Assembly: GCA_001783715.1 (NCBI GenBank)
Contig: MFNF01000040.1
Coordinates: forward strand, 1 to 64,000
Reading direction: 5' to 3'
From: Candidatus Lambdaproteobacteria bacterium RIFOXYD2_FULL_56_26
GTDB taxonomy: Bacteria; SAR324; XYD2-FULL-50-16
Length of the DNA stretch: 64,000 nucleotides
Below the pieces are notes generated by a model. The model saw only the letters and a program-made list of their open reading frames with translations. It searched no databases and had not been told where the DNA came from. The translations under genes were made by a program, and so were the position numbers. Below, piece by piece: positions 1 through 7,576 of this stretch. How positions within the stretch are numbered: the stretch's first letter is position 1; every line of letters starts with the position of its first letter.

Positions 1-55
1 CGTCAAAATTTGGACGATCGGTTAAGCTCCGATCGTCTTCCAAGAAGGAGGAAGG

Positions 56-339
56 ATGAGCAACAAACGCCAACAGTATAAACCTGATTTTAAAGCCATG
101 AATGGCCGAGGGCGCTATCAGGATAACATTCTGGTTGAACGCCTGTGGTGGACCGTGAATACCAGTATCTGTACCTGCAGGCTTTTGAAGGCGGGGCAGA
201 CCTGCGGAGGGGACTGAAAGCTTGGTTCGAGTTCTACAACTCTGAGCGGCCACACCAAGCCCACGGGGGAGGACACCGAATCAAGTGTACGGAGAACTTC
301 TCAGGATTAAAGAGGCCTCTTGAGGCTTCGACAGATTAA
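56..339 (+). pseudogene. IS3-family transposase remnant (orfA start joined to orfB end, frameshifted)
   Basis: A strong ribosome site (AAGGAGGAAGG) precedes an ATG at 56. The first 14 codons (MSNKRQQYKPDFKA) look like the start of an IS3-family OrfA. They run directly, in frame, into the C-terminal part of an OrfB/DDE integrase (NGRGRYQDNILVERLWW). That frame stops at 217. The expected continuation (YLYLQAFEGG ... FEFYNSERPHQAHGG) sits in another frame, in the ORF at 145-339, so a single-base frameshift lies near 150-165. Most of both transposase proteins, including most of the catalytic core, is missing. I see an internally deleted, dead element. No clear terminal inverted repeats could be defined, so the element's ends are unknown and its left part may lie outside the window. 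Confidence 0.8.
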
Positions 340-629
340 ACCGGATCAGAGCTTAAACCCGGTCTCAAGTTGTCCAAACAAACCCGGCCACCTCAGAATT
401 GGAATTCTACCTGAATGGGTTCGCTTACAACCTCAAACGGGCTGTTGGATTGATTTCATAGGGAGTAGTCTGCCCAAAAATTGGGCAAAGCCCCCCAAAA
501 CGGGGAAAATAGGACTGCGCAAAGCAGAACAAGACCGGTTTGCCCGAGAAAAACCATCGGTCCTGGAGCAGGGAATCTGGAATCGAACCTGTGCAACGGA
601 CTCCTAGTGGGACTGTTTTTTTCGCTTTT
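340..629. other. Non-coding stretch after the IS remnant, rich in short hairpins
   Basis: No convincing gene is present; the ORF-track entries lack family features. Four short inverted repeats follow one another between 472 and 562: GCCCAA/TTGGGC, CCCC/GGGG, CTGC/GCAG and GACCG/CGGTC. A tRNA T-arm-like string (GGAATCGAACC, minus sense) lies near 580, but no full cloverleaf could be built. The stretch separates the IS remnant from the 3' end of the next minus-strand gene. Confidence 0.5.
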
Positions 630-2033
630 TTACCGGTTGACGGCGCTCCAACGGCCTTCTTTGTTCACCCCGGCCTTCCAGGCCTCGGGTAGTCCTGTGA
701 CTTCAGCGAGGTTCGCCCCTTCCAGGTTGACCTCTTGGGCCTCCGCCTTGGTGAGGTTGGCTCCCCTGAGGTTGGCACCGGGCAGCAGGGTCCCGGCCAA
801 AAGGGCCTGGGTGAGATTGGCCCCGGTCAGGTTGGCTTGGGCCAAGTGGGTTTGGGTCAGGTTGGCCCCCTTGAGGTTGGCCCCCTCCAGGTTGGCGGAA
901 CGAAGCAGGGCAAAACTTAAGTTGGCCCCCTCCAGATTGGCCCCAACCAACAAGGTGCCCTTGAATTGTCCCCAGCTGAGGTCGGCCCCGGCGAGCTCCG
1001 CCCCGCTGAAGTCCACACCCGAAAAATTGAGCCCCTTGAGGTTCAAGCCCGAGAGCTTCATGCCCCGGAGGTCGAGGGTTTTTCGTTGGTCGGCGAGGTT
1101 TTCCAAGAGCAGGTTGATCCGGTCTTTGGCCTGTTCCTCTGCCTGTTGCATCCCCTTGAGGTACCAGAAAAAGGCCAAGTTGGGGTCGCTGGGAACCCCC
1201 CGGCCGGTTTCAAAGAGGTGCCCAAGGTTCAACATCGCCGGGGCAAAACCGTCTTCGGCGGCCTTGGAGTACCACTTGTAGGCTTCGTGAAAGTTGCGGT
1301 CAAACCCTTCGCCGGTCTCGTACAGACTGCCCAACCGGTTTTGGGCTAGGGAGCTGCCCCGTTCGGCGGCAATTTGGTACAGCCAGATCGCATAACCCAG
1401 GTCTCTGGGGACTCCCAAGCCCAGCTCATACAGCCGGGCCAAATTGGCCTGGGATCGGGCGAACCCTTGGGCGGCCGCTTTTTGGAACCACTTTGCCGCT
1501 TCTTCGGGGTTTGGTGTAGAGCCCCACTGGTAGATCAGCCCCAGGTTGTCCTGGGCACGGGCAAAACCCTGGTTGGCGGCGGCGAGGTAAGAATCGAAGG
1601 CCAGTTTGGGGTCCTTGGGCAGGCCCCAGCCAATCTCGTACAGGTATCCCAGTTTGCAAATCGCTCGGGCATCACCCTCTTTAGCCGAGGCTTGGAGACC
1701 GGGCAGGGAACGGAGGATCAGCTCTTGGGCCTTGGCGGGGTTGGGGGGCAGGCCGGTGCCTTCCTTGTGGAGGATGGCCAAGTTGTAAAGGCCGATGGGG
1801 TTTTCTTTGGCGGCGGAGCGTTCCAACCAAAGTCGGGCTTTTTCATAGTCCCGGACCAGGCCCTCTCCCCGCCGGTAGTTGGCCCCCAGTACCCCCATGG
1901 CGTACGGGTCCCCAGCTTGCGCCCGTTCGATCAGGTTCGGGTCGGTACCGGTGGCGAGGTCGAGTTTGGGGGCGCTGCAAGCGCTGAGCAGGAGGCTTAA
2001 CCCAAGGGCGGCCCAAAGGCGGAAGGATTTCAT
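630..2033 (-). CDS. Lipoprotein with Sel1-like (TPR) repeats followed by pentapeptide repeats
   Basis: The 467-residue protein starts with a lipoprotein signal peptide ending in the lipobox LSAC (Cys19), so it is probably anchored in a membrane facing the periplasm. Residues ~35-310 hold about seven Sel1-like repeats (A..G...A...LG..Y..G.GV..D...A). Residues ~325-455 hold pentapeptide repeats of the A(N/D)L.GANL kind, which form a right-handed beta-helix. Sel1 repeats are protein-interaction scaffolds, and pentapeptide helices are rigid spacers or binding surfaces. The partner cannot be told from sequence. The gene lies 6 bp downstream of the PPC-domain gene on the same strand and is probably cotranscribed with it. 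Family assignment is secure; function is unknown. Confidence 0.85.
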   Translation of the reverse strand: MKSFRLWAALGLSLLLSACSAPKLDLATGTDPNLIERAQAGDPYAMGVLGANYRRGEGLVRDYEKARLWLERSAAKENPIGLYNLAILHKEGTGLPPNPAKAQELILRSLPGLQASAKEGDARAICKLGYLYEIGWGLPKDPKLAFDSYLAAANQGFARAQDNLGLIYQWGSTPNPEEAAKWFQKAAAQGFARSQANLARLYELGLGVPRDLGYAIWLYQIAAERGSSLAQNRLGSLYETGEGFDRNFHEAYKWYSKAAEDGFAPAMLNLGHLFETGRGVPSDPNLAFFWYLKGMQQAEEQAKDRINLLLENLADQRKTLDLRGMKLSGLNLKGLNFSGVDFSGAELAGADLSWGQFKGTLLVGANLEGANLSFALLRSANLEGANLKGANLTQTHLAQANLTGANLTQALLAGTLLPGANLRGANLTKAEAQEVNLEGANLAEVTGLPEAWKAGVNKEGRWSAVNR

Positions 2034-2039
2034 TTCAAC

Positions 2040-2459
2040 CTACAGGTCCCAGAGAAAGAGGTTTGATTGGGGGGAGTACTTTCTTTGGATCGGCAGGCTG
2101 GAAGGTTGCAACACAAACTCGGCGGACACCGACACTTGGCCGCCCAGAAAATGGCCTCCTCGGACCAAAAAATCCGGCCCCGAGAAACTTCCGTGGAGGT
2201 GCAAAAAAGGAGCGCCTTCTTTGGTCGAAAGGTTTCCAACCAACGTAAGGACTTCAAAGTCGCCGTCAAACCGTTGGGTCTTGTAGTCTCGGGTTTCCCG
2301 TTGGTAAAAGCCCAGCTCCAGCCGGTCGATCACCCCGATCCCCTGGACCCAAGCGGCCCCCAGGCCCAACTCTGTGGCCAAGGCCACCAAGGAACCTTGG
2401 ACGGCTTCCCCTGGCTCCAGGGAAACAAAAATTTGGGATTCGGTTTTGGCATAACGCAT
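2040..2459 (-). CDS. PPC-domain (DUF296) protein
   Basis: This 139-residue protein matches the PPC/DUF296 fold, the plant-and-prokaryote-conserved domain found alone in many bacteria. Visible hallmarks are the N-terminal F..L..GE.v...L..la.e.g...a.v.GIG segment, the GFY and LVGNLS strands, and the HLHGSFSG...V.GGHFLGG region, where conserved histidines lie. Bacterial single-domain members form trimers and may bind metal or nucleotide; some are called DNA-binding by analogy with plant AHL proteins, which is weak evidence. It covers essentially the whole domain with no extension. It is the first gene of a likely two-gene unit with the downstream Sel1/pentapeptide lipoprotein. Confidence 0.8.
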   Translation of the reverse strand: MRYAKTESQIFVSLEPGEAVQGSLVALATELGLGAAWVQGIGVIDRLELGFYQRETRDYKTQRFDGDFEVLTLVGNLSTKEGAPFLHLHGSFSGPDFLVRGGHFLGGQVSVSAEFVLQPSSLPIQRKYSPQSNLFLWDL

Positions 2460-2548
2460 CGGCAGAGCCCCAGGGGAAACAACACTCAGGGGCTAGGGTT
2501 AGCAGAACCGGGGGATTCGATCAAATCCATTTTCACCCCCCAGGCTAG

Positions 2549-2578
2549 GCCCCAAGGTTCCACCGGATTCCTTGGGGC
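2549..2578 (-). terminator. Hairpin downstream of the doxX-like gene
   Basis: A perfect 9-bp stem (GCCCCAAGG / CCTTGGGGC) with a 12-base loop lies between the end of the DoxX-family gene and the start of the PPC-domain gene. No good U-tract follows on the minus strand, so it may be a terminator, a processing structure or a bidirectional hairpin. Confidence 0.4.
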
Positions 2579-2593
2579 GGTTTTGGTGATGTT

Positions 2594-3031
2594 TCAAACG
2601 GCATGAGGCCGGTGGTGGACCAAAAGCTCGTGGACTTCTTCAATTTCCTGGTCGGTGGCAAAAAGGGGCCGGTAGGCATCAAAGTGCAAGTAACCGTTGA
2701 GGATCGTCAAACCTACCACCAGGACCGCCACCGGCAGCCCCGAAGGAGCCAGGAAGAGGTGGAAAGCTAGGATGTTGAGGGTGATCGGGGCCAAAAACAA
2801 GAGGGCCAAGGGGACGTACCGGCCAAAAAGCAGCAGGATCCCGGAAACCAATTCAAAAGTCTTGAGCAGCGGGAAAAAATAGCCGGTGGCCGCCAAAGCG
2901 CCCATGAAGTTCATCGCTCCTTCGGGCATCCCGGCCATGGCGGGCATGAAGTTAAAAAAGCCGTTGAGACCGGTCAGGGTAAAAATCAGACCCAAAAGGA
3001 TCCGGGCTCCCATGGTGATGTAACGTCTCAT
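2594..3031 (-). CDS. DoxX family integral membrane protein
   Basis: A 145-residue membrane protein with four hydrophobic segments (roughly residues 6-25, 47-70, 73-95 and 100-120). The order and motifs fit DoxX: an N-terminal ARILLGLIFTLTGLNGFF helix, a GYFFPLLKTFELVSGILLLFGR helix, then LLFLAPITLNILAFH. DoxX-like proteins are linked to oxidative or thiol stress and quinone-related redox in some bacteria, but the biochemical role is uncertain. The start is supported by GGAGG 5 bases upstream of ATG. The gene is divergent from the small gene at 3214, and the space between holds a promoter and a dyad that could control both. Confidence 0.85.
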   Translation of the reverse strand: MRRYITMGARILLGLIFTLTGLNGFFNFMPAMAGMPEGAMNFMGALAATGYFFPLLKTFELVSGILLLFGRYVPLALLFLAPITLNILAFHLFLAPSGLPVAVLVVGLTILNGYLHFDAYRPLFATDQEIEEVHELLVHHRPHAV

Positions 3032-3066
3032 TGTTGCCTCCTAAACTGGCGTTGGTACTTGAACTG

Positions 3067-3094
3067 TTGTCAGAGTAGCATATTTGGATATAAT
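3067..3094 (+). promoter_or_regulatory. Predicted sigma70 promoter for the small gene at 3214
   Basis: TTGTCA (-35, 5/6 matches) and a perfect TATAAT (-10) are separated by 16 bp and sit about 120 bp before the start of the downstream gene. Confidence 0.6.
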
Positions 3095-3119
3095 GGGAAG
3101 TAAAAAATATCTAAATATG
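3079..3119. promoter_or_regulatory. AT-rich inverted repeat overlapping the promoter, probable operator
   Basis: Arms CATATTTGGATAT (3079-3091) and ATATCTAAATATG (3107-3119) match as an inverted repeat at 12 of 13 positions, with a 15-bp spacer. Each arm itself has the form ATAT-N4-ATAT. The left arm overlaps the -10 box, so a bound protein would block the promoter. No regulator gene is adjacent. Confidence 0.5.
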
Positions 3120-3213
3120 GAGAGGAAAGCCGGGACAAACGGTGGTTCTAGGATGGACAAAAAGAAAGGACCCCCCTAGAATCGCCCTAGCCCAAACCCC
3201 TATGGAGGAGGAA

Positions 3214-3489
3214 ATGGAGATCAAAGGATTTGCCCAAAACCTGGCCGAGTACATGGCCAAGTTGTCCAACAAGTACTACAGCGACCGTTGGATGGTTCAA
3301 TTGGAATTTGAGCTTTGGAGAGAGCTGGTGGAAGATCCGGAAATGCTCGACAACGAGGAACTGGAAAAGCTGGTGAAGCTCAAGGACCAAGCGGAAGGCT
3401 GGGTGCTGATGAACTACGATTCAGGTGCCTTGGAGTTTATGAGTCTGCCCAAATGGCAGAGTTATTACCAAAAGCATAAACCCTTTTAG
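3214..3489 (+). CDS. Small hypothetical protein, 91 aa
   Basis: I do not recognise this family. The ATG at 3214 is chosen because GGAGGAGG lies just upstream; the longer track ORF has no such site. The 91-residue product is soluble and mostly helical by appearance, rich in Glu, Lys and Leu, with aromatic residues toward the end (WVLMNYD, WQSYYQKHKPF). No signal peptide, membrane segment or metal motif is visible. It has its own promoter and an overlapping dyad, and is followed by a GC-rich hairpin, so it looks like a real, independently regulated single gene. Confidence 0.65.
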   Translation: MEIKGFAQNLAEYMAKLSNKYYSDRWMVQLEFELWRELVEDPEMLDNEELEKLVKLKDQAEGWVLMNYDSGALEFMSLPKWQSYYQKHKPF

Positions 3490-3499
3490 CCCGGCAGCG

Positions 3500-3529
3500 C
3501 CCCCTCGGCCCCAAGGCCGGGGGGGGGGG
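3500..3529. terminator. GC-rich hairpin between convergent genes
   Basis: CCCCCTCGGCC - CCAA - GGCCGGGGGG forms a very stable stem with a 4-base loop between the ends of the plus-strand 91-aa gene and the minus-strand HD-domain gene. There is no clear U-tract. Confidence 0.5.
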
Positions 3530-3538
3530 AGTCAAGCG

Positions 3539-4885
3539 CTAGGCTACGTTGAGCTTGCAAAAAACGTCCAAGGCATGTTGCCCAAAGACATCCTGTGCGT
3601 CCAGTTCGCCGATGATCGCCAAGTCCTGGATCACCGTCAGGTCCACCAGATCGTTGTGCTCCAAGGTTTCCCCGGCGGCATTTTGGGCAATCGCCACCTG
3701 CGGGCGGTCCAGCTTGGTTTTGTCCCGGGGCACGTTCATCACAAAGCCCACTTGGCCGTCGGAAAGCTTGACCAGACTGCTTTTGGGGTACTTGCCCATC
3801 ACCTGGACAAAATAACCGTACATCTCGTCTTCATACTCCACCCCGGCCAAGGTCCCCAGGTAGCGCACCGTTTCGGGTGGGGTCCAGGACTTCTTGTAGC
3901 TCCGTTTGCCCACCAACGCTTGGTAGATGTCCACCAGGGCCAGCAACTTGGTCTCGAACATCACCTTGTCGTAGGTGACCGGGGGGTAGCAGCTCTTCAT
4001 CCCCGGATCCATCTTGACGTGGTGGTAATGGGCCATGTTGACGATGTAATCGGGCAGGCCCATGTGGCCCAGCAGTTCGGCCCCAAAAACCGGGTGGGAC
4101 TGGAGCAGATTCATTTCCTTGGAATCCCGTTCAAAACGAACCGTTGAATCCAACACGTCCTTGGGCACCTTGGATTTGCCAAAGTCGTGCATAAAGGCCC
4201 CGAGCATCAGTTCCTTGGGGTCCTTGAAGACACTCTTGCGGCTGCTGATGTTCAAGAGTTCGGTGTAGGCCTGTTGGAAAATGGCCGCTACGTCCACACA
4301 ATGGGCGTAGGTCTGGTCGCTCTGTTTGAGGCTGACCATGGCGCTCAAGGCTTCGGAAGTTCCCGAATCGCAGATATGGTTGACGTACCGGAGCACATCG
4401 GAGGTGTCCATCTTGCCGCCCCGGGCATTGTCCAGCATGTTTTCCACCGCCATTTTGGCTTCTTCCCGGACCGGAGAAGCTTCGGCGACCTTTTCAAACA
4501 GCTTGTTGGCCGCCGCCACCGCTTTGGCCTGTTCTTGGGCGGCGCTGGGCAGGGTTTTGACTTCCTCTTGGATCAAAAACTGCTTGAATCCCCGAGACTT
4601 AAGCTCGGAGACCAAGCGGTCGGTGACCTTGGAGAGTTTGCTCAGTTCTTTGGGCAACTCGAAGATCTGGACCAAACTGTCCCCAGGGCGCAGTTTTTCG
4701 ATTCCAATGGTCCCTTGTTTGCCTTCCCGCTCCACCAGGGCCTTGCAGCCACGGAAGTTGTGGATCAACCAAGCACAGGATTGGTCGGTCGTAGGGGTGT
4801 ATAGTTTGCCAAAACCCAGGTAGGCCTGGATCGTCATCGAACTGTCCAGATCGTCAATGCTGACGCTGCGGGTCCTTGTGGTCAC
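3539..4885 (-). CDS. HD-GYP-like phosphodiesterase domain protein with degenerate GYP motif
   Basis: A 448-residue protein. The C-terminal half carries an HD domain: HDFGK (metal ligands), then a downstream HYHHVKMD and a DIYQALVGKRSYKK segment that mirrors the D.(F/Y)DAL...R.Y helix of HD-GYP c-di-GMP phosphodiesterases. The GYP signature itself is altered; the position reads CYPP after HHVKMDPG. The N-terminal ~110 residues resemble the variable input domain seen before many HD-GYP modules. Its usual job would be cyclic-di-GMP hydrolysis in the cytoplasm, but the changed loop makes activity uncertain. It is 16 bp downstream of a 655-aa orphan on the same strand, so the two are probably cotranscribed. 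Confidence 0.75.
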   Translation of the reverse strand: MTTRTRSVSIDDLDSSMTIQAYLGFGKLYTPTTDQSCAWLIHNFRGCKALVEREGKQGTIGIEKLRPGDSLVQIFELPKELSKLSKVTDRLVSELKSRGFKQFLIQEEVKTLPSAAQEQAKAVAAANKLFEKVAEASPVREEAKMAVENMLDNARGGKMDTSDVLRYVNHICDSGTSEALSAMVSLKQSDQTYAHCVDVAAIFQQAYTELLNISSRKSVFKDPKELMLGAFMHDFGKSKVPKDVLDSTVRFERDSKEMNLLQSHPVFGAELLGHMGLPDYIVNMAHYHHVKMDPGMKSCYPPVTYDKVMFETKLLALVDIYQALVGKRSYKKSWTPPETVRYLGTLAGVEYEDEMYGYFVQVMGKYPKSSLVKLSDGQVGFVMNVPRDKTKLDRPQVAIAQNAAGETLEHNDLVDLTVIQDLAIIGELDAQDVFGQHALDVFCKLNVA

Positions 4886-4901
4886 TCTCCATCTCCTGTG
4901 A

Positions 4902-6869
4902 TCAAGCGGACTGACTTAGCTTGAGCCGCACAAGACCGTTGTTTTCCCAAAGGGAATAAACGGCGCTTAATACCGATTCGTCGAACTTGTCATTCGGGAA
5001 AATATCGAAATATTTTTTGTAGGAACACCGCTCGAATCGATCTATCCCTGCTTCAATACTATCCAGTTGCTGCTGGGTTAGTTTGTGATTATCCAACAAA
5101 ATGTGCAGGTAACTCAAGTGGTAGTTGTACCAATCTTCCGGGGTGGCGGCGGGGCCGTCTCCCAAGGGAAAGGACATGAACTGCCCCACCGTGACCACCG
5201 CACTTTTGGGGTCCAGGCCCACGGGGATGATTTGGGCATCCTTGAGTTTTTCAAACCGCAGCAAATCCTTTTTCTCCGGCGGCAGCTTTTCTTCGGCCAG
5301 ATTGTTGGTGTCCATCAACTGGCCACCGATCTGGTTCAAGATCTCGGTTTTCTGCTCGTCGGTCTCGGCTACGGCCAGTTCTTGGGTCAGGGCCTGGACG
5401 TTTTCTTTCTTGGCCGCTACTTCTTCGGCGCTCAGGCCCCCGCTGACCCCGATCTCTTCGATCAACCCTTCGGTCTCGGCGGCGAAACCGGCCAGTTCCT
5501 TAGAGGTCAACTTCTTCTTGGTAAAGACTCCAGAGGAAGAGTCGGCAAACTGGGCCAAGTATCCAGGGATCTTGTCCTTGGTCATTGCCCCTTCGATCCT
5601 TGCCCGTTCGTAGAGCTGGGCCAACCGTTCCTTGAGGTAATCGCCTACCTTAAACTGGTTGAGCATCTTGGAGGTGTCCATCTCGGCCAGCCGCTTTTGG
5701 GCCGATTGGAGCCGTTGGGCCTCATAGGATTTTAAGGTGGCGGTCGGGCCGTTGCCCTCTTTGGGCTTGACCCGGTTTCGCACCTTGGCGGTCAGGGAAG
5801 TGACCAGCTTGTGCAGCTCTACTTCTTCCGCCCCCGGTTTGGCGGACAAGTGTTGCTCCAATTTCTCCAACAAATCAACTTGGCCCCGTTGGAACTGGGT
5901 CAGGATAAAGACCACCGGGTTTTTGCCCCGGTACCGGCGCAGGGTGATCAGCAGAGAGGTCAACCGTTCCACCGAAAGCTTGCGGATCGATTCCATCTGG
6001 CTTTGCAGGATCCTCTGTCCGGTGGCGGTCAGGCTTTGTTGGGTCTCGCCGCTACGGAGGATGGGGCTGTAGTTGTTGACATAGGCGAAGATGTGTTTGC
6101 GTAAGGTGGGGTGCCTAGCGGCGGCGGCATCCTTTTCAATCCAAAATTCGATCTGCTCCCCGGAAACCCCATGCCCGGCCTGGAGAAAGTGGTTGATCTC
6201 AAAACGGCGCAGGCTGGCCAAAAGGTAGCTGAAACAACGGTCCACCAAATTGACCACTAGGTCCGAAGGGGCCCGCAGGAGCAGTTCAAAATAAAACTGG
6301 AAGAAGATCTGGGAGGTGGCCTGGAACAGATAATAATATTCGATCAGTTCCGTACGTTTGCTGGTGGTCGGCAGCCGCAGGAAACCCTGGCCGATCTGGG
6401 CCAATTCGGAGAAAAAGAACCGGGGCAAAAAACTTTCGTCCCCCGAATCCTTGTCCATCTTTTGGGCGATTGCTTCGGCGGTCATGTTAAAAGGAACGGC
6501 GGCCAAAAAGGCGTTGATGAACCCTTGGGCTTCCCGGTAGCGATTGAGCCCCGAGTCGAGTGCGGCGATCTGCAATTGCCGCAACGCCGCCCCAGGCCTA
6601 CCTTCGGCTTTGAATCTCGCAGCGGCGGCAAAGGGCAATCCGGGCATCAGGTCGATGGCCACTTCCAACTTGTCCCCGATGTCTCGGGCCGCAAAGATTT
6701 TGTCTTTGATCGAAGTCAGCTTCGAGTAAGACAGAATCTGGGCGTACAAAAAGTCGGCCAACTTTTCGTCGAGCTGCTCCCCCATATTCAGGAAAGCTTC
6801 CTTGGCGTAGGTTTCAGCCAGAGGGTTGTTGGACAAGAGCCTTTTTAGGGCTTGGTTCTCAATGCGCAT
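4902..6869 (-). CDS. Large hypothetical protein, 655 aa
   Basis: I do not recognise a family. The product is long, predicted soluble, mostly helical, with no signal peptide or obvious membrane span. The N-terminal ~330 residues look like a helical-repeat scaffold. The middle (~340-520) is charged, probably coiled coil, with many KKxE/EKL stretches. The last ~110 residues form a compact region with conserved-looking aromatic residues (DWYNYHLSYLHILL, RCSYKKYFDIFPNDKF). It directly precedes the HD-domain gene, suggesting a shared pathway. Codon use matches the neighbours and the frame is open over its whole length, so it is very likely real. Confidence 0.7.
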   Translation of the reverse strand: MRIENQALKRLLSNNPLAETYAKEAFLNMGEQLDEKLADFLYAQILSYSKLTSIKDKIFAARDIGDKLEVAIDLMPGLPFAAAARFKAEGRPGAALRQLQIAALDSGLNRYREAQGFINAFLAAVPFNMTAEAIAQKMDKDSGDESFLPRFFFSELAQIGQGFLRLPTTSKRTELIEYYYLFQATSQIFFQFYFELLLRAPSDLVVNLVDRCFSYLLASLRRFEINHFLQAGHGVSGEQIEFWIEKDAAAARHPTLRKHIFAYVNNYSPILRSGETQQSLTATGQRILQSQMESIRKLSVERLTSLLITLRRYRGKNPVVFILTQFQRGQVDLLEKLEQHLSAKPGAEEVELHKLVTSLTAKVRNRVKPKEGNGPTATLKSYEAQRLQSAQKRLAEMDTSKMLNQFKVGDYLKERLAQLYERARIEGAMTKDKIPGYLAQFADSSSGVFTKKKLTSKELAGFAAETEGLIEEIGVSGGLSAEEVAAKKENVQALTQELAVAETDEQKTEILNQIGGQLMDTNNLAEEKLPPEKKDLLRFEKLKDAQIIPVGLDPKSAVVTVGQFMSFPLGDGPAATPEDWYNYHLSYLHILLDNHKLTQQQLDSIEAGIDRFERCSYKKYFDIFPNDKFDESVLSAVYSLWENNGLVRLKLSQSA

Positions 6870-7012
6870 CGATCAATTGACTTTGGTTTTCCTCAGACCC
6901 CAGCCGCCACTATAAGCGAAACTTTGCCCGAGGTAAACGGCTTTTCCCTCTAATCTCTTTACGGCTTTGCCTTGGCTGAAGTAGCCTGATTCATCAACCT
7001 TGAGGAGGCCTT

Positions 7013-7558
7013 ATGGCTCGTTTTTTCGACACCCTGACCCCAGGGCACCAGTCTTTCATTGAAGAACAAAAAATCTTTTTTGTCGCCACCGCTCCGTCCC
7101 AAGGAAGGTTAAGCTTGAGTCCCAAGGGGATGGACAGCTTTTTGTGCCTTTCTCCCACCGAAGTGGCCTTTTTGAATGTGACCGGCTCGGGCAACGAAAC
7201 TGCAGCCCACCTTTTGGAAAATGGCCGGATCACCGTGATGTTCTGCTCTTTTACCCAAAAACCCTTGATTTTACGAATCTATGGGCAAGGGCAAAGTCTC
7301 TACCCCAGGCACCCCCGGTGGGGCGAGCTGGTCCAAAGGTTCAAGCCGCTGCCCGGAGCCCGACAAATTATCCTGATCCAGGTGCAGTCTGTCCAGACCT
7401 CCTGTGGAGAGTCGGTCCCCTTCTTTGAGTACCAAGGGGAGCGGGAAGCCTTAAATGAATGGGCTTTGGAGAAAGGCGATGGGGGAATTAAAGAATACCA
7501 AAAGAAAAACAATCACACCAGCATCGACGGCTTAGACACCGGACTCTCCGGGGACTGA
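7013..7558 (+). CDS. Pyridoxamine 5'-phosphate oxidase-like (split-barrel FMN) family protein
   Basis: The 181-residue protein has the split-barrel flavin-binding layout: an early FIEEQKIFFVATA strand, then RLSLSPKGMD.F..L, a TGSGNETAAHL segment and a GRITVMFCSF strand with LRIYG. This pattern is typical of PNPOx-like proteins that bind FMN or F420. The substrate cannot be inferred; true pyridoxal enzymes have a different C-terminal region. The start follows GAGGAGG by 5 bases. It is convergent with the methyltransferase gene downstream and stands as a single gene. Confidence 0.8.
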   Translation: MARFFDTLTPGHQSFIEEQKIFFVATAPSQGRLSLSPKGMDSFLCLSPTEVAFLNVTGSGNETAAHLLENGRITVMFCSFTQKPLILRIYGQGQSLYPRHPRWGELVQRFKPLPGARQIILIQVQSVQTSCGESVPFFEYQGEREALNEWALEKGDGGIKEYQKKNNHTSIDGLDTGLSGD

Positions 7559-7576
7559 ACCTCAAGGAAACCCCCG

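Noticed and set aside
566-605. Possible tRNA or tmRNA 3' end on the minus strand (GGTTCGATTCC, then a CCA-like end).
   Set aside because: The T-stem pairs poorly and no matching 5' acceptor or anticodon arm was found upstream, so no full tRNA can be built.
735-1349. Plus-strand ORFs inside the Sel1/pentapeptide gene (735-920 and 966-1349).
   Set aside because: They are antisense shadows of repeat DNA; the products are low-complexity and lack family features.
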